This document shows positions 1 through 10,540 of a stretch of DNA of 64,000 bases, one piece after another. Below the pieces are notes generated by a model. That model did not search any database and was not told the DNA's origin. It saw nothing but the letters and a program-made list of their open reading frames with translations. Source of the DNA: Panopea generosa (lineage: Eukaryota; Mollusca; Bivalvia; Adapedonta; Hiatellidae); contig CM055901.1 in assembly GCA_029582155.1 (NCBI GenBank), forward strand, positions 57,100,740-57,164,739, written 5' to 3'. Position numbers and translations under genes: made by a program. Positions within the stretch are counted from its first letter, which is position 1; the number at the start of each line of letters is the position of its first letter.

Positions 1-14
1 TATCAGTAGTTAAA

Positions 15-290
15 ATAAACCATGCCATACTACTTCAGTCAGTAGTGTGTCTGATTCAATCCAGAGTTTGTGAGTTTGATTCCCAGTCTGGCCTTATTTT
101 GACTGGATGATGACTGGGTCTATGGCAAGGAGGGGAAATATATGGTGAAATAATCAGTGACATGCAGAGATAAAATTTTTCTAGTAATTGTTAACTGCTT
201 GCCAGATACCGAGAACGATGATATCAAGTTTTGACTGCGGCAAGTTTACTGAAAAACTGTTGAAAATAGGAAAATACTGTCCATACAAAT
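15..290 (+). mobile_element. Degenerate S2-family SINE
   Basis: A decayed tRNA-like head (TTCAGTCAGTAGTGTGTCTGA, then GTTTGATTCCCAGTCTGGCC, where the B box should be) is followed by the S2 body (tattggtg..., GTGACATGCAGAGAT, GTTAACTGCTTGCC). The same order of blocks is seen in the better copies near 47.9 kb and 4.8 kb. The 5' end is close to the window edge, so the boundary is approximate. No flanking duplication was found. Confidence 0.6.
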
Positions 291-880
291 GAAAAACTTA
301 GCAATGATGGTATTAACAAAAAATCACTCATTTAAGTACCGATTTAAGTATCAAGTAAATCACCTTTTGAATTAACAGAAGTGACAAAAAAAAAAAGAAT
401 TCTGTTAGGGTTTTGTTATAGATGACTCGTCCATATCATGATATTTTTTTATATTAGCAGTAAAACTTCACATTTATATTAAACATTTGTTATGAATATT
501 CTGTTCAGTTATATTGTATTTTGTATCTGTAGCATAAATCATTTTTTTGACCAAAAGTAAATTGCGGTCCGCGATAAAGTTATCAAGTTATGCTAAAACA
601 TTGACAAATAAAATGAAAAATGCCGACCTGGATATTAATGAATTTCTCATAAATAAGATAAACTACAAGGATGGAATCGAGCGTTTTCTTCAGATGGGAA
701 CTGCCTCTTTGTGATTCAATAAACCTTCCAACATTTATTGAAGAGAAAGTTATAGATGGTGCATCTTTAAACTAGGTTTAATTGGCTAGAAGCTTGAATT
801 TGAGTCGGTTTGATTGAGATGAATTCATTTTAAATGAATTATATATACTTATTAGTTGACATTGATAAAATTTGACTTAT
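291..880. other. No gene seen
   Basis: AT-rich single-copy-looking DNA with short A and T runs (poly-A near 388). No open frame of interest, no SINE head and no tandem repeat seen. Confidence 0.5.
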
Positions 881-1006
881 ATGATACACTTTCATGGCAG
901 GTTTTACCGTGTCAGATGTCCAACGTTTCACGGTGTGTCAACACGAACCGTGGTTGTTCCTGAATTTCAGGAATACCTCTCCTTGGGGTCAGTAGATATA
1001 GTATAA
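881..1006 (+). CDS. Weak candidate exon, 41-residue open frame
   Basis: A short ATG-initiated frame containing GRFYRVRCPTFHGVSTR and VVVPEFQEYLSLGSVDIV. Its composition is less AT-driven than its surroundings and looks protein-like. A possible acceptor (TTTCATGGCAG) lies at 900 and a possible donor (GGGGTCAGT) near 985, so it could be an internal exon rather than a free-standing ORF. I recognise no family. It may equally be chance or a relic of a transposon. No neighbouring exon can be paired with it. Confidence 0.15.
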   Translation: MIHFHGRFYRVRCPTFHGVSTRTVVVPEFQEYLSLGSVDIV

Positions 1007-1955
1007 CTAAAGGTGTGAAGATGTGCACTTTTGTTACGGGCAACTGATTATGTATATGGATGTGAAATGTGGGGATATAGACTGATTGAATGTGTGTGGG
1101 AATGTGGGTGATGGGACACAGTGTGTGGTATATTAACTGCTGTATATAACTATAGGTGTGTTGTATTGGAATGTATTTCAGTGGTTATGGTGTCAAAATG
1201 AATTACTCATGATGTTAATCTTTCATTTGTATGGTTTAAATTACTCAGGAAAATGTTAATTTCTATAAATATGACAATTATTTTTATCGTTAGTTTTTCC
1301 TTCTTACCCTTGGTGAATGCCCATTTTAATGTATATTTGTGATTGATTTGAAAATTTGTAATACTAAGCATACATTCATGTTCCTTTACTTTTTGATTAT
1401 TTACTAAAGTTTCGTCATCTTGGTATTTGATATTAAAGTAACCTGATTAGTGTATAAAATTATGAAAACAAGTCTTGATAAAAAAGCATTTTTAAAGTAA
1501 CAAATGATGCATTGCTTAGTACCCTAGATAGTTTTTTTTTATATTTTTTCTATTTGACATAGAAGTATTTCAATATTTCATGTAAGAGCTATAAACCTGT
1601 TTATGAATAAATTTAAATTACCAGCTTGTTATAATAAAACTTACTCAGAATTTAGTCTTATACTGTAAAATATTTTTATATAATCTTTATCATGATTTTG
1701 AGAATTTTATGAAGTTAATAATATTATCTTAAATATCTTATCATAACCAAACAATTCCCTTTTTTTGTCTTTGTTTGCTTTAATTGTTTAAATATTAGCA
1801 CAATAACTTATCCTCCATATTCCACTTGGGGAATATTTAGAAAATTCCGCAAGAACCGTGGCAGCTCAGATACCAATAATATGGCTTCATGCAGGAGGTA
1901 CATAGTTAGGTGGATTCACTCTCGCTTTATATTAAGGAAGTTAAGAATGGTACTA
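1007..1955. other. No gene seen
   Basis: AT-rich DNA, GT-rich around 1010-1200. No repeat or convincing frame. A short inverted pair (GGAGGTACATAGTTAGG near 1894 and ACTAACCTCCTAACTT near 1955) adjoins the dispersed R1 repeat that follows. Confidence 0.4.
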
Positions 1956-1956
1956 C

Positions 1957-2390
1957 TAACCTCCTAACTTAAAGGGAGTATATCGAGATTTTTCAAAATT
2001 TTAAAATTGGCTAAAATAATTTTTTCCCCAATATACCATTCCTATATACACTGACCCTATATTGCTAAAAATATATTTATTTAAACATGCCAAAATAATA
2101 TATTGAAAAGGGCTTTCCTAACTAAGTTAGACTAAAATAGATTTCCTGCTAAAAATGGCAACATATTTTGTGATGTATTTAATGATTCAAGTGATTTCAT
2201 TTTTAATTCAATTTAAACTGTTGCACAGTATTACATGTAATAACAATTGTTTCATCTTAGAAAGAGTCCAAATAATGATGTGAAGGTCTTCAAACAGTAT
2301 TTAAGTGTTATCTATTTTTAGAATGGGGATTTTGTTTCAAGTTTACCACTCCAAATTAAATATCATCAGTTTGGTGGATTTGACATACTA
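1957..2390 (-). repeat. Dispersed repeat R1, copy 1
   Basis: Read on the minus strand, this matches three other places in the window (about 21.7, 34.4 and 55.5 kb). Shared blocks in order are an AATCCCCATTCTAAAAATAG-like block, an ACTCTTTCTAAG-like block, AAATCTATTTTAGT, TTCAATATATTATTTTGGCA and a GGCAATACTGG-like block, ending GATATACTCCCTTTAAGTT. No coding capacity. Length of 350-430 bp and dispersal fit a MITE or other short non-autonomous element, but I saw no clean terminal inverted repeat. Confidence 0.6.
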
Positions 2391-3887
2391 AATTACTGTT
2401 TATATTTATCAATGATAAGGATATTATTTTTTTCCATTTTGAGAATTTTTTTTTTTTTTTAAGACATTCTTTTTTAATTTATCAAATGGTCTACCAGAGC
2501 AGAAATGTAATACGCTTATGAAATATTTTTGATATTAGCCTATTGTGATATTACTACCTATTCATCACACTTTTCCGTATAACTTGGATCTCATAACCAA
2601 AGTGCCAAGCTACTTTTTGATTTGCTGGATCATCCATATGACATAGATTGGTCATGGTAAAATGATTTTTGATCACTCGATGACTGAAATATACAAAGTG
2701 TTATATATAGTATCTTTGAAAATCAATTGGTGTGCATCTCTTATAGTGGGAGGACCTGAACAATAAATTGTATGTATTAATTATTGGATAAAAGAAATCT
2801 TTCATTTATACTTGCCGGTATTTATTATTGAATTATTGACAAAAATGATATTATGCACAGCATTATCTTCTATCAAATGAACACCCATTTAAGATCCTTT
2901 ATATTTTATAGCTCATTTCTTTCTTTGTTTAATGTGACATCATCCAGTATATATATCTGTGTACGGACAAGGAATTGATTTCCCCTGATCCAATTAAAGA
3001 AAAATGCAATTATTTCGATATGTACATGACAAAAGCATTTCCTGTAATCTAAAGGGTGTGTTGTGCCACATTAAAAGTATGAATATGTTATATTTATATT
3101 ATGTGTGAAAGTTTTCTGTGTAATAAAACAACTATGACATGGTGTTTCAGTCCAAGTACAAATAGATCAAAGCCAAATTAAATAGTTTAATTTTTTTCAC
3201 TGGAATGAGTTTTTAAAAGGTCTGTAAATAAATTATAATTGGTGGATCACCAAAATATTTTCATTTGCCTTAGGAACATGTTATAAATACAAAATGTTAA
3301 ATTTGTATTCAAACACTGCTAGGATATGTTTTTTTTGTCTTTGTAATTGATTCTTATTATAATTATGAAGATTCATCTTGCACAACAAAGTAATGTACAA
3401 GGGAAATAACTTGGTATTACACACAAAAGTGGAATGATCTGGTTTTGATCTCCCTTTAAGTTCTAGCAGGATGTATAGTAGGTATGAAAGTTGTTTCCCT
3501 TGGTATGTACAAAAATACTGTTGTGATAGTGTCAAGTCAATTTTTAAATATTGATAAAAAAAGAATTTTAGTTTCACACTTGGAAATTTAAATTGTACTA
3601 TTTGACTCTACATTGGATTTCCCTCTGAAGTTGCTCTAGTATCGCAGTTTGCTTCACTCATTAATAATATTAAGTAGTGGAATTTTGATTATTAGAAAGT
3701 TATATGGCATGTTATTTTCTGCATCTTGTTTTTTTATTTAACCCTTGTTTTCCAGATTTTCTATTCTTTTCCATTCTTCATTTTTTGACAATTCCATTAT
3801 TTTGTAAATGGAAGTCAATAACAACATAATGGCTGAGAGCCAAATAATGTAGACCCTAATTTATCTGCTAGTTACTCTGAGGTCAGT
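2391..3887. other. No gene seen
   Basis: AT-rich DNA with a poly-T tract at about 2448-2461. A 98-codon minus-strand frame at 3281-3577 has AT-driven composition and no recognisable motif. No repeat was recognised. Confidence 0.4.
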
Positions 3888-4016
3888 ATGGCTCTACATT
3901 GTTTTCAAGCAGTAAAATTGAGAGCTGCAGTGGACACTGACGAGAAAATCAATTGCTGCCTGTCAAGGCTGCCCTCCACCCCTGATGCGAACTTACCTTC
4001 TTACTATATAGTACCT
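3888..4016 (+). CDS. Weak candidate exon ending at a GTAAGA donor
   Basis: The frame from ATG 3888 reads MALHCFQAVKLRAAVDTDEK and continues INCCLSRLPSTPDANLPSYY before IVP, then CCT|GTAAGA at 4017. Unspliced, it stops at 4041-4043. Local GC is higher than in the flanks and the residues look protein-like. TTTTCAAG and CAG near 3910 could serve as an acceptor. Against it, the donor lies in a palindrome (3995-4026) that also gives a strong minus-strand donor (AAG|GTAAGT), so the signals could be accidental or belong to the other strand. It ends in phase 0, unlike the exons at 21.4 and 32.9 kb. No family recognised. Confidence 0.25.
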
Positions 4017-4026
4017 GTAAGAAGGT
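3995..4026. repeat. 10-bp inverted repeat with 12-nt loop
   Basis: ACCTTCTTAC at 3995-4004 is the exact reverse complement of GTAAGAAGGT at 4017-4026. As a consequence both strands show splice-donor-like text: GTAAGA on plus, and GTAAGT just outside on minus. Confidence 0.85.
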
Positions 4027-4469
4027 CCTATGTTGATGATTAGATTAAATAAGATCAGCCTATGCATATATGATCACATTTCCCTGTCAAACAATGTAGT
4101 ATTAATATTCATGAGGTAAACTTGAAGTTTTATCAATGGCATTTCAAGTACAATATAAGTCAATTAAAATTTAAACAGGAACTTGGTTCAGAATGTAAAT
4201 TTTCTTCTGGCATGGATGCCAACAGTGTTTTAAATAATTGGTCATGCAGTTGTCATGGACAACCAGATTTTGTCTCTAGCCACCAATAATTCAATTGAAA
4301 GTTAAGCTGAAATTTGGTTCAAAATGTACATGCACTGTGTTTGATAAAAGTGGTTGTCTGGTTGTCACATGGCAACCAGATTTCATCTAAAGCAATCAAA
4401 AACGAGGCAAATTGTCAACATGCAATTAGGATATTTCAACATGAGATAACCTTATTCTTTCTTAATTCA

Positions 4470-4752
4470 GACCACAGCATGGTCTAGTGGTAGAGCGTCC
4501 ACCTTGCATGTGGAAGGTTGTAGGGTCATACCAAAGACTCTAAAAATGGTACTTATATTGAAGCTTCGCCGCTTGACACCCAGCATTTGGAGGAGAGTTC
4601 TAGGTCCCCTTGTCAGTATAATGTGACTGAATGGGGTATCATACCATGTGTCTGCGGCATGATACTTCAGTGTGACAGTGTTCAGAATACTGTCTCAAGT
4701 AGACACCGTCGTGATATGACTGAAAAATTGTTGAATCCAACAACACAACAAT
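4470..4752 (+). mobile_element. S1-family SINE with 12-bp target duplication
   Basis: The tRNA-like head GTCTAGTGGTAGAGCGTCC is an A-box match; the T-arm region is shortened. It is followed by the S1 body (ACCAAAGACT, GAGAGTTCTAGGT, GTCAGTATAATGTGACTG, CATGTGTCTGCGGCATGATA, CTCAAGTAGACACCGTCG, GACTGAAAAATTGTTGAA). TTTCTTAATTCA occurs at 4458-4469 and again at 4753-4764, a 12-bp target-site duplication. This shows insertion by target-primed reverse transcription and fixes both ends. The poly-III promoter is probably weakened by head damage. Confidence 0.9.
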
Positions 4753-4799
4753 TTTCTTAATTCAAGCACTTCAGTTAGTTACCATCTTCATAATACAAA

Positions 4800-5395
4800 T
4801 AAGCTGGGTTCCACTAGCTCAGTCTGTACTGCGTCTGACTGTTAATCCAGGGGTTGTGACTGTGAATCCAGAAGTTGTGACTATTTATCCAGAAGTTGTG
4901 ACTGTTTATCCAGTTAACAACAGTCTCTTGTGATGATAATGAACTTTGTTCATGAACCTTTAAATTCTGAATATATGGGGAAGTAGTCAGTAACTTGCAG
5001 AGATCAGGTGTGTCGAGTATATTTTTTTTGCATGGGGTTTAATGCCATTTTCAAAACATTTCAGGTTATATATAGCATATTCAGTTTTACTGGTGGAGAA
5101 AGGCCTCAGGTTGAATTCAAGTAGAACCACCGTTTTTCCGCAAGTAACTGGCAAACTTTCTCACATAAAGTTTTTGGAGCAAGCATGACTAGAACCTACG
5201 ACCTTAGCAGTGATAGTTATGTGATCTTGAGATGAAGCCTAAGTCCGCTCAGTCACGGAGGAGCCATTTGCCAAGTACTGGTTAACTACCTAGCAGATTC
5301 AAGAAACAATGATTAAGTGTACTGAGCACTAGTAAAATGACTGAAATACTGTTGGTAAAGCAGGTGGACCAAATCCACACAAACAAACAAGCAAT
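4800..5395 (+). mobile_element. S2-family SINE split by a nested S3 SINE
   Basis: The head (CTAGCTCAGTCTGTACTGCG, TCTGACTGTTAATCCAGG) is followed by a small internal triplication of a TCCAGAAGTTGTGACTGT-like segment (4850-4915). Next come the S2 body (GTAACTTGCAGAGATCAGG) and, after the nested element at about 5020-5270, the rest of S2 (CAAGTACTGGTTAACTACC, GACTGAAATACTGTTGG). The two S2 halves join sensibly when the nested copy is removed. This S2 copy is therefore older than the S3 insertion. Confidence 0.8.
5020..5268 (-). mobile_element. S3-family SINE nested in S2
   Basis: On the minus strand the head is TCCGTGACTGAGCGGACTTA, followed by CATCTCAAGATCACATAACT, a B-box-like AAGGTCGTAGGTTCTAGTC, AAAAACTTTATGTGAGAAAG, GCCAGTTACTTGC, then the tail AACTGAATATGC and ATAACCTGAAATG. 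The T run at 5021-5028 (plus strand) is the A-rich 3' end. Flanking GAGTA/AAGTA may be the remains of a target duplication. Head type resembles a class II tRNA (Leu/Ser), which is an inference from the A-box and spacing. Confidence 0.85.
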
Positions 5396-6170
5396 ATACA
5401 AATATCTCCTCAATAATATTATCTTAATGATGTGAATGAAGGCATTAATGTGGTATTTACATGGGAGGTAAGTGGAAGAATCAATGGGAAAACAACCTGT
5501 AATTTGGGTCTACTAACTGATCAGTTAACTGTTGAAATCAAGTTTGTTGTAATGCCTTCACCAGTTATATATGTGAAAAAAATAATTTTACATTAAACCC
5601 TCAAATTCTTCAAATGATTTGAATTGTTGAGAAACTAAGTAGTTGGCTCCTGGCGTCACTTGCCAGATAACATTACATACAAAAATGCACCAAAAATAAA
5701 AGTTGATATTCTTTAGGTTAGTTTGATCAAGTTTACCAACCAATCTTTGAGTAAGTATTTTTGATTGATCTGAAGGTGAATAGATTGACTATGGTTGAGT
5801 TCTACGAAAGGGTAATTGAGGTATCAAGTTATGAACAGTAATAGGAGCTTTTCAAAAATTGATTTGCACTGATACATTATATTCATGGCGGCAGTTTATA
5901 ACTGTAATTTGAAATAGCTATTGTTGATGTTATTTGTCAACCAATATAAAATGGAGAGATTTATACAAGATATTTTTTTTTTTTTTTTTTTTAAAAATCG
6001 TTTTGTTCTCTTTTATAAATGTAAAATTGTTTAATCTGCATGTGTGTTCATTTCTACACTTTATGAGGTGTACTTTTTGGAAGGTCAGCACTTCATCTGA
6101 GTTTAAAACTGTTTAATGAACTTTAACTTATCTTCATTTACTAAAAATGAATAATCAGACATTGATAAAC
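5396..6170. other. No gene seen
   Basis: AT-rich DNA. A poly-T tract of about 20 nt lies at 5971-5991 and makes the Phe-run in a spurious 60-codon frame. No repeat family recognised. Confidence 0.4.
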
Positions 6171-6194
6171 TAAGATGGACGGGATAACAAAATA

Positions 6195-6895
6195 ATCATT
6201 GAATGTAAAATTGATCATTGAATGTAAAATTGGATGTGAATGTTTCACTGAGAAATAATCGGATGTGAATGTTTCACTGAGAAATAATCGGAGAAATAAT
6301 CAGATGTGAATGTTTCACTGAGAAATAATCGGATGTGAATGTTTCACTGAGAAATAATCAGATGTGAATGTTTCACTGAGAAATAATCGGATGTGAATAT
6401 TTCATTGCAAAATAATTGTTGAATGAGAATGTTATACTGAGAAATAATCATTGGATGTGAAAGTTAAATTTGAAAATTCAATATGAATATTTCACTGAGA
6501 AAAAAAATCATTGAATATGAATGTTTCACCGTGAAATAATCTTTGGATGCGACTGTTTCAGTGAAAAATATTTTTTTGGATGTGAATGTTAAATGTGAAA
6601 TAAACATTGGATGTAAAAGTTAACTTTTAACTAAAAACTTTTAACTAAAAATCTTTGGATATGAGTTTTTCACCGAGAAATAGGATGTGAATACTTTACT
6701 GTGAAATTGATATTGGATGTGAAAGTAAAATTCTAAAAATTTAATGATCTTTGGATATGAATTTTTCACTGAGAAATAATCATTGGATGTGAGTTTGACA
6801 GAATGATAATGAACAGGTGATGTGAATGTTTCACTGAGAAATGATTATTGGATGTAAAAGATTCATTGAAAAATAACCTTTGAATGTGAGTTTGA
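6195..6895 (+). repeat. Degenerate 29-bp tandem array
   Basis: The core unit is GGATGTGAATGTTTCACTGA followed by GAAATAATC (29 bp). Five to six near-identical units occupy about 6230-6400. Units to the right are increasingly diverged and of variable length (GGATGTGAAAGTTAAATTTG-type variants) up to about 6895. The young core and old flank pattern fits array growth from the left-centre. No coding sense. Confidence 0.85.
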
Positions 6896-7590
6896 AAAGT
6901 AAAACTTGATGGTAGTGACTTAGCTATGCATTTGGTGTGAACAATTCTTAGATCTTATTTCCAGCTGGTGGTGTCTGTCACAATAGCCTAACTTTATCTT
7001 ATACTGTCAAACTATTATCAGTGTATTGTAACATCGCTTTGCCCTGTCTCGCATGTAGATTTGAAAATCATCTCATCTCTGTCGGGGGTTACTGTCCTGA
7101 TAACCATACAGGAATTAAACACGAAACAAATCACCAGGAGTTTTCTATTTGAAACTGTCGGAGATTTAATCATTGAATATTAAAATAAATTAAAAAGCAG
7201 ACTGATGTGTATTTTAAAATAATTGTATTTCTACTTAATAAATGGTCATGAATGCAGGTAGCCTTGTCCATAATCATTAGTTAATCGTCATTATAGATGT
7301 ATTAATTATTGTCTGTTTGTATAGTATCTTGATATTTTCCAATTAGTAATATCCACATAATTATAAAAGAATTTATGATTGAAAAAAAAAATCTGATTAT
7401 AGCCAAAAGTTTATTCAACAACAAAATTTTATCAATATAAATTCACATGGTCTGTTACAGGTATTGGTAATTACACACAAGAATAAATGTACACTTGATT
7501 ATATATAATCACAATGTCCTTGTCAAACATAACACTTGTTGATATTTCAGATATACTTAAGCTGTGTGCTGTGTGCTGTGTATTCTAATG
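6896..7590. other. No gene seen; a 65-codon frame without ATG
   Basis: An open stretch at about 6990-7185 (plus strand, no ATG) includes VTSLCPVSHVDLKIISSLSG and then VTVLITIQELNTKQ. I do not recognise it and see no clear splice sites. The rest is AT-rich. The stretch from 7190 to 7590 shows nothing identifiable. Confidence 0.3.
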
Positions 7591-7850
7591 AGGCTCTGGT
7601 AAAGAAGCAGAGACTTTTTCTTGTGCAAAAATGTTGTAGGTTCAATCCTGTACAACAGGGTCATATAAAAGACATGTGAAACAAATTTATAGCTACCATA
7701 CTTTATGCCTAATAGTTACATGACAGTTTTAGGCCAAGAAACCAGCATGTCTGATAATGTGACTGGATGGGGTATTCTGTCATGTACATGTGGTACAAAG
7801 TGTTCAAATTCTTATTTATTTTACAATCAAACACTATCATAGCCATGCAA
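7591..7850 (+). mobile_element. Decayed S1-like SINE
   Basis: Scattered S1 landmarks in order: a tRNA-like GGCTCTGGTAAAGAAGCAGA, GTTGTAGGTTCAATCCTGTA in the B-box position, CATATAAAAGAC, GATAATGTGACTGGATGGGG, CATGTACATGTGGTA and TCAAACACTATCATAG. Strong divergence throughout implies an old copy. Ends are approximate. Confidence 0.45.
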
Positions 7851-7956
7851 AGTATATATATGGACAATATAGCATATTTATATCTTTATTTACTTGAAAG
7901 GTATTTTCTGAATTAAATTTTAGATCAAGCAATGAACTTTATTGTGAAGAGATACA

Positions 7957-7960
<4 letters not shown>

Positions 7961-7994
<34 letters not shown>
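7961..7994. repeat. (TA)n microsatellite
   Basis: About 16 TA dinucleotides in a row, directly upstream of the S4 SINE at 8.0 kb. It also generates the YIYI-type run of a spurious minus-strand frame. Confidence 0.95.
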
Positions 7995-7996
<2 letters not shown>

Positions 7997-7997
7997 C

Positions 7998-8168
7998 TTA
8001 TGTGGAGTGTGTGATCCAGTGGTGGAGCACTGACCCCAGGATTGGAGGGTCATGGGTTCTATGACCCACCATGGCCATTGGGTTGTGCCTAGAGTAAGAC
8101 ACTTTATCGACATATGCATGGTACTGGTGTCACAGTGTGTATGTAACCTACTAGGAGAGCAATTTATG
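7998..8168 (+). mobile_element. S4-family SINE
   Basis: Head GTGTGATCCAGTGGTGGAGC (A box) then GTCATGGGTTCTATGACCC (damaged B box). The body includes GAGTAAGACACTTTATCGAC, ATATGCATGGTACTGGTG. The 3' common domain seen in other S4 copies (GTTGTAATAGCTTG) is missing or shortened. Lies head to tail with the next S4-tailed element. Confidence 0.7.
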
Positions 8169-8169
8169 T

Positions 8170-8350
8170 AAGAGGTTTGGTTATCTCAGATGGTAGAGCG
8201 TTCGCCCTGTAAGCGAAGGGTACCGGGTTCAAGTCCTGGACTGGCTGCATATTTTTCTTGTCCTGTAACACTGGTTCTAACCAGGTAGACTTAGAATGTG
8301 ATTTGTCTAAGTTGTAATAACTTGTTTCACAATGAAATAAAATGAATTAG
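8170..8350 (+). mobile_element. SINE with well-kept tRNA-like head and S4 tail
   Basis: The head shows an A box (GGTTATCTCAGATGGTAGAG), a 5-bp anticodon-like stem TTCGC/GCGAA around the loop CCTGTAA (TGT in the anticodon position) and a near-perfect B box (GGGTTCAAGTCCTGG). The outer ends do not pair as an acceptor stem, so this is a SINE head and not a tRNA gene. The tail is the S4 3' domain: ACTGGTTCTAACCAGG, TAAGTTGTAATAACTTGTTT, CACAATGAAATAAAATGAAT. It is a second head on a shared tail, a common feature of SINE evolution. Confidence 0.8.
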
Positions 8351-8439
8351 TTTAAACATATTCATAATTCAGTCCAAGGTGAAATTCTTTTCAATTTGAC
8401 ATTCTTTATAAATGCCAATCTACACAGAGTCTTCTTTAT

Positions 8440-8670
8440 GTTAAGAGTTGATTCTCTGTGGGTGAGCTGTCGAAGGTGCTGTGTCAAGATCACTTACCTC
8501 CCACCACTGAGGTTGTAGGTTGTAGAGCCTTACTCATTCCAACATTTTATGTGAGAGACTTTGCCACTTCATTGCAGAAGGCCGAGGGTTCAGTATCTGT
8601 GAGTGTAATGTATGGTACTGTAACACAGGTTTACATTTTCCAAAGGTTAAATAATATTTTCCGAGGATTA
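8440..8670 (+). mobile_element. Decayed S3-family SINE
   Basis: Order of blocks: GGGTGAGCTGTCGAAGGTGC (head), TCAAGATCACTTACCTCCCA, CACTGAGGTTGTAGGT, TTTATGTGAGAGACTTTGCC, ACTTCATTGCAGAAGG. The 3' third does not match S3 well. A 71-codon open frame across it is a by-product. Confidence 0.65.
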
Positions 8671-8950
8671 TAAAAAAAAAACCCACAGAGAATAATAGCA
8701 ATTTTTTAAAAGTTTATTGGATTTTGGACCAAGGATTTTTCTTCAGAAGAAGAAATTCCAAGGTTGATTGTTAAAACTTTGGAAATTATTCATGGATATA
8801 TTGTTTAAAACCATGGACATTAAAAACAACTTGGTAAAAATTGATACTTAGAAAGTTTTTATTAAGGTGTCATTAATTTAAGCCACGGAAAAGTCTGAAT
8901 ACTCCGCATTGTGCTTGAATACCAATATCTGCTGATTTTTTTGCCCACAT
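8671..8950. other. No gene seen
   Basis: AT-rich linker between the S3 copy and the GGCCC-ended element. Nothing recognised. Confidence 0.4.
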
Positions 8951-8954
8951 TGTA

Positions 8955-9515
8955 CAAATGTACATGTGTTGTTTTTGTTTTTGCGATCACCTTTTGTCCA
9001 TTGTTGTGCCTCATCCATGGTCTGTCATTCATCCGTAAACAATTGACATTTTTTACTTCTTCACAAAAAATGTAAGCTCATAATGACATGTTAAATGCAG
9101 CTTTGGTGCCTAATGATGAATTAAAACTGTGAATTGTATTGGCCCCTACCCCTGGGGTCTTGGGGGCAGGGCCAAAACAGTCAAATTTAAGGTAAACTTT
9201 GAAAATCTTCTTCTTACTATTGGAACCACTGGGAAACAAATGGTGAGCATGATTATGGACATATATAGGTCCTTTTTAAAAATATGAATTGCATGTCCCT
9301 GGGTCTCACGGTTTGGCCCTGGGGATGGGGCCTACTTTATTTAATCTATATAAGAGAAAATGAATGACAAAAAAACATAATTTCTGATGACTGAATAGAC
9401 TCATTTGAATAGTATTTGGTGTGATTTGTTTTTGCTGACACAGTAGTTAATGCTTATGTTTTATTGAAAAATCAGGTGACTGTTAAGGCCCATGGGCCTT
9501 TTGTTTCTGAAACCA
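8955..9515 (+). mobile_element. Non-autonomous element ending in AAGGCCCATGGGCC
   Basis: Starts near TTTTGTTTTTGCGATCACCT with TTGTCCATTGTTGTGCCTC, a weak echo of the GTCCGT-rich start of this family. It continues with GGCCCCTACCCCTGGGGTCT, AAAATCTTCTTCTTACTATT and GAACCACTGGGAAACAAATG, and ends CAGGTGACTGTTAAGGCCCA TGGGCCTTTTGTTTC. I recall this 3' end as very common in bivalve genomes. No coding capacity. A fuller, diverged relative lies at 18.69 kb. Confidence 0.65.
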
Positions 9516-10540
9516 AGGAAAATGTACATCCTGGCAGTGTGTAAAAATTCGTTACTGCCACATGGACTCCAAACTACAAATACCAATAACATAACCATCT
9601 AGATAAAAAACAACAAATTTTTCAATAAAAATAGAATGAAATGTGTAAGAAAATTTGGCAATGTTTGAAAGAGGGTTGCATAATTTGATTAATTACTGAA
9701 GGTAGACAATGCCTAATTATCAATACATCTGCCATTAGCTACAAACAATAGCGACAGAGCGTTCACGACGGAACGTTCACACCAAGACTCTTCTGTCACC
9801 TGTAAGCAAGGTTTAGTAAATCTTTCAAATAAAAGAAATTCTGTAATACACCATTTAAATTGTATCTAACAGTTCATGAGCTTACATTGTAATATACAAG
9901 TATGGTTGATCAATGGATCGGCTATGATAATAAAAACTACATGAGTTAATTGTACATAAATATGGTCATAGTATTAGCATGGATAAGAAGAAGATTTTAA
10001 TAATGGATAGTCCAAAACATGTGTTTAGTATTGACAATACTGTATTGTACGAAAATAGCATTGTGTGAAAAACAGTTTCGAAAAAATGTGTTGAGAGAGT
10101 TAACCATTTTAAGTTGTAACAATAATATTCCATGGTTTAACGAAAGATGTTTATAGGATTAATATGTCATATTTTTTCGTTACTGTCACTGACTGTGAAG
10201 ATAAGGGATATGTATTGTTTACTTACAGTGTTAAATATTTATGACTGGCTTTTGAAATAGTTTCTAAATGTACGATAAGGAATGAATAATTTTACAGGTA
10301 TATAATAATTGTAGCTTGTTTTTTTATTTGTTATTGTAAATAGTGAAACAAATTAAAATTTATTGAAACGTGAGATAAGATTGTTCCTCTTCAGAAAATG
10401 AAAAAAAAAAATCATAAGCTAATGTAAACACCAATGGAATTATAGGTGACGATTTGTCATAGTTAATGAGTGATAAAAGGACCATTCAGAAGGAAGTGAC
10501 ATTAACGATTATTTCAAATCTTTATTTGTGGTGAGAAAAA
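9516..10540. other. No gene seen
   Basis: AT-rich. A short GC-richer patch at 9745-9800 (CGACAGAGCGTTCACGACGG then TCTGTCACCTGTAAGCAAGG) contains a donor-like CCT|GTAAGC, but no ATG-started frame supports an exon. Confidence 0.35.

Noticed and set aside
8170-8245. A functional tRNA-Thr gene
   Set aside because: A and B boxes and an anticodon-like stem are present, but the outer ends do not form an acceptor stem and an S4 SINE tail follows.
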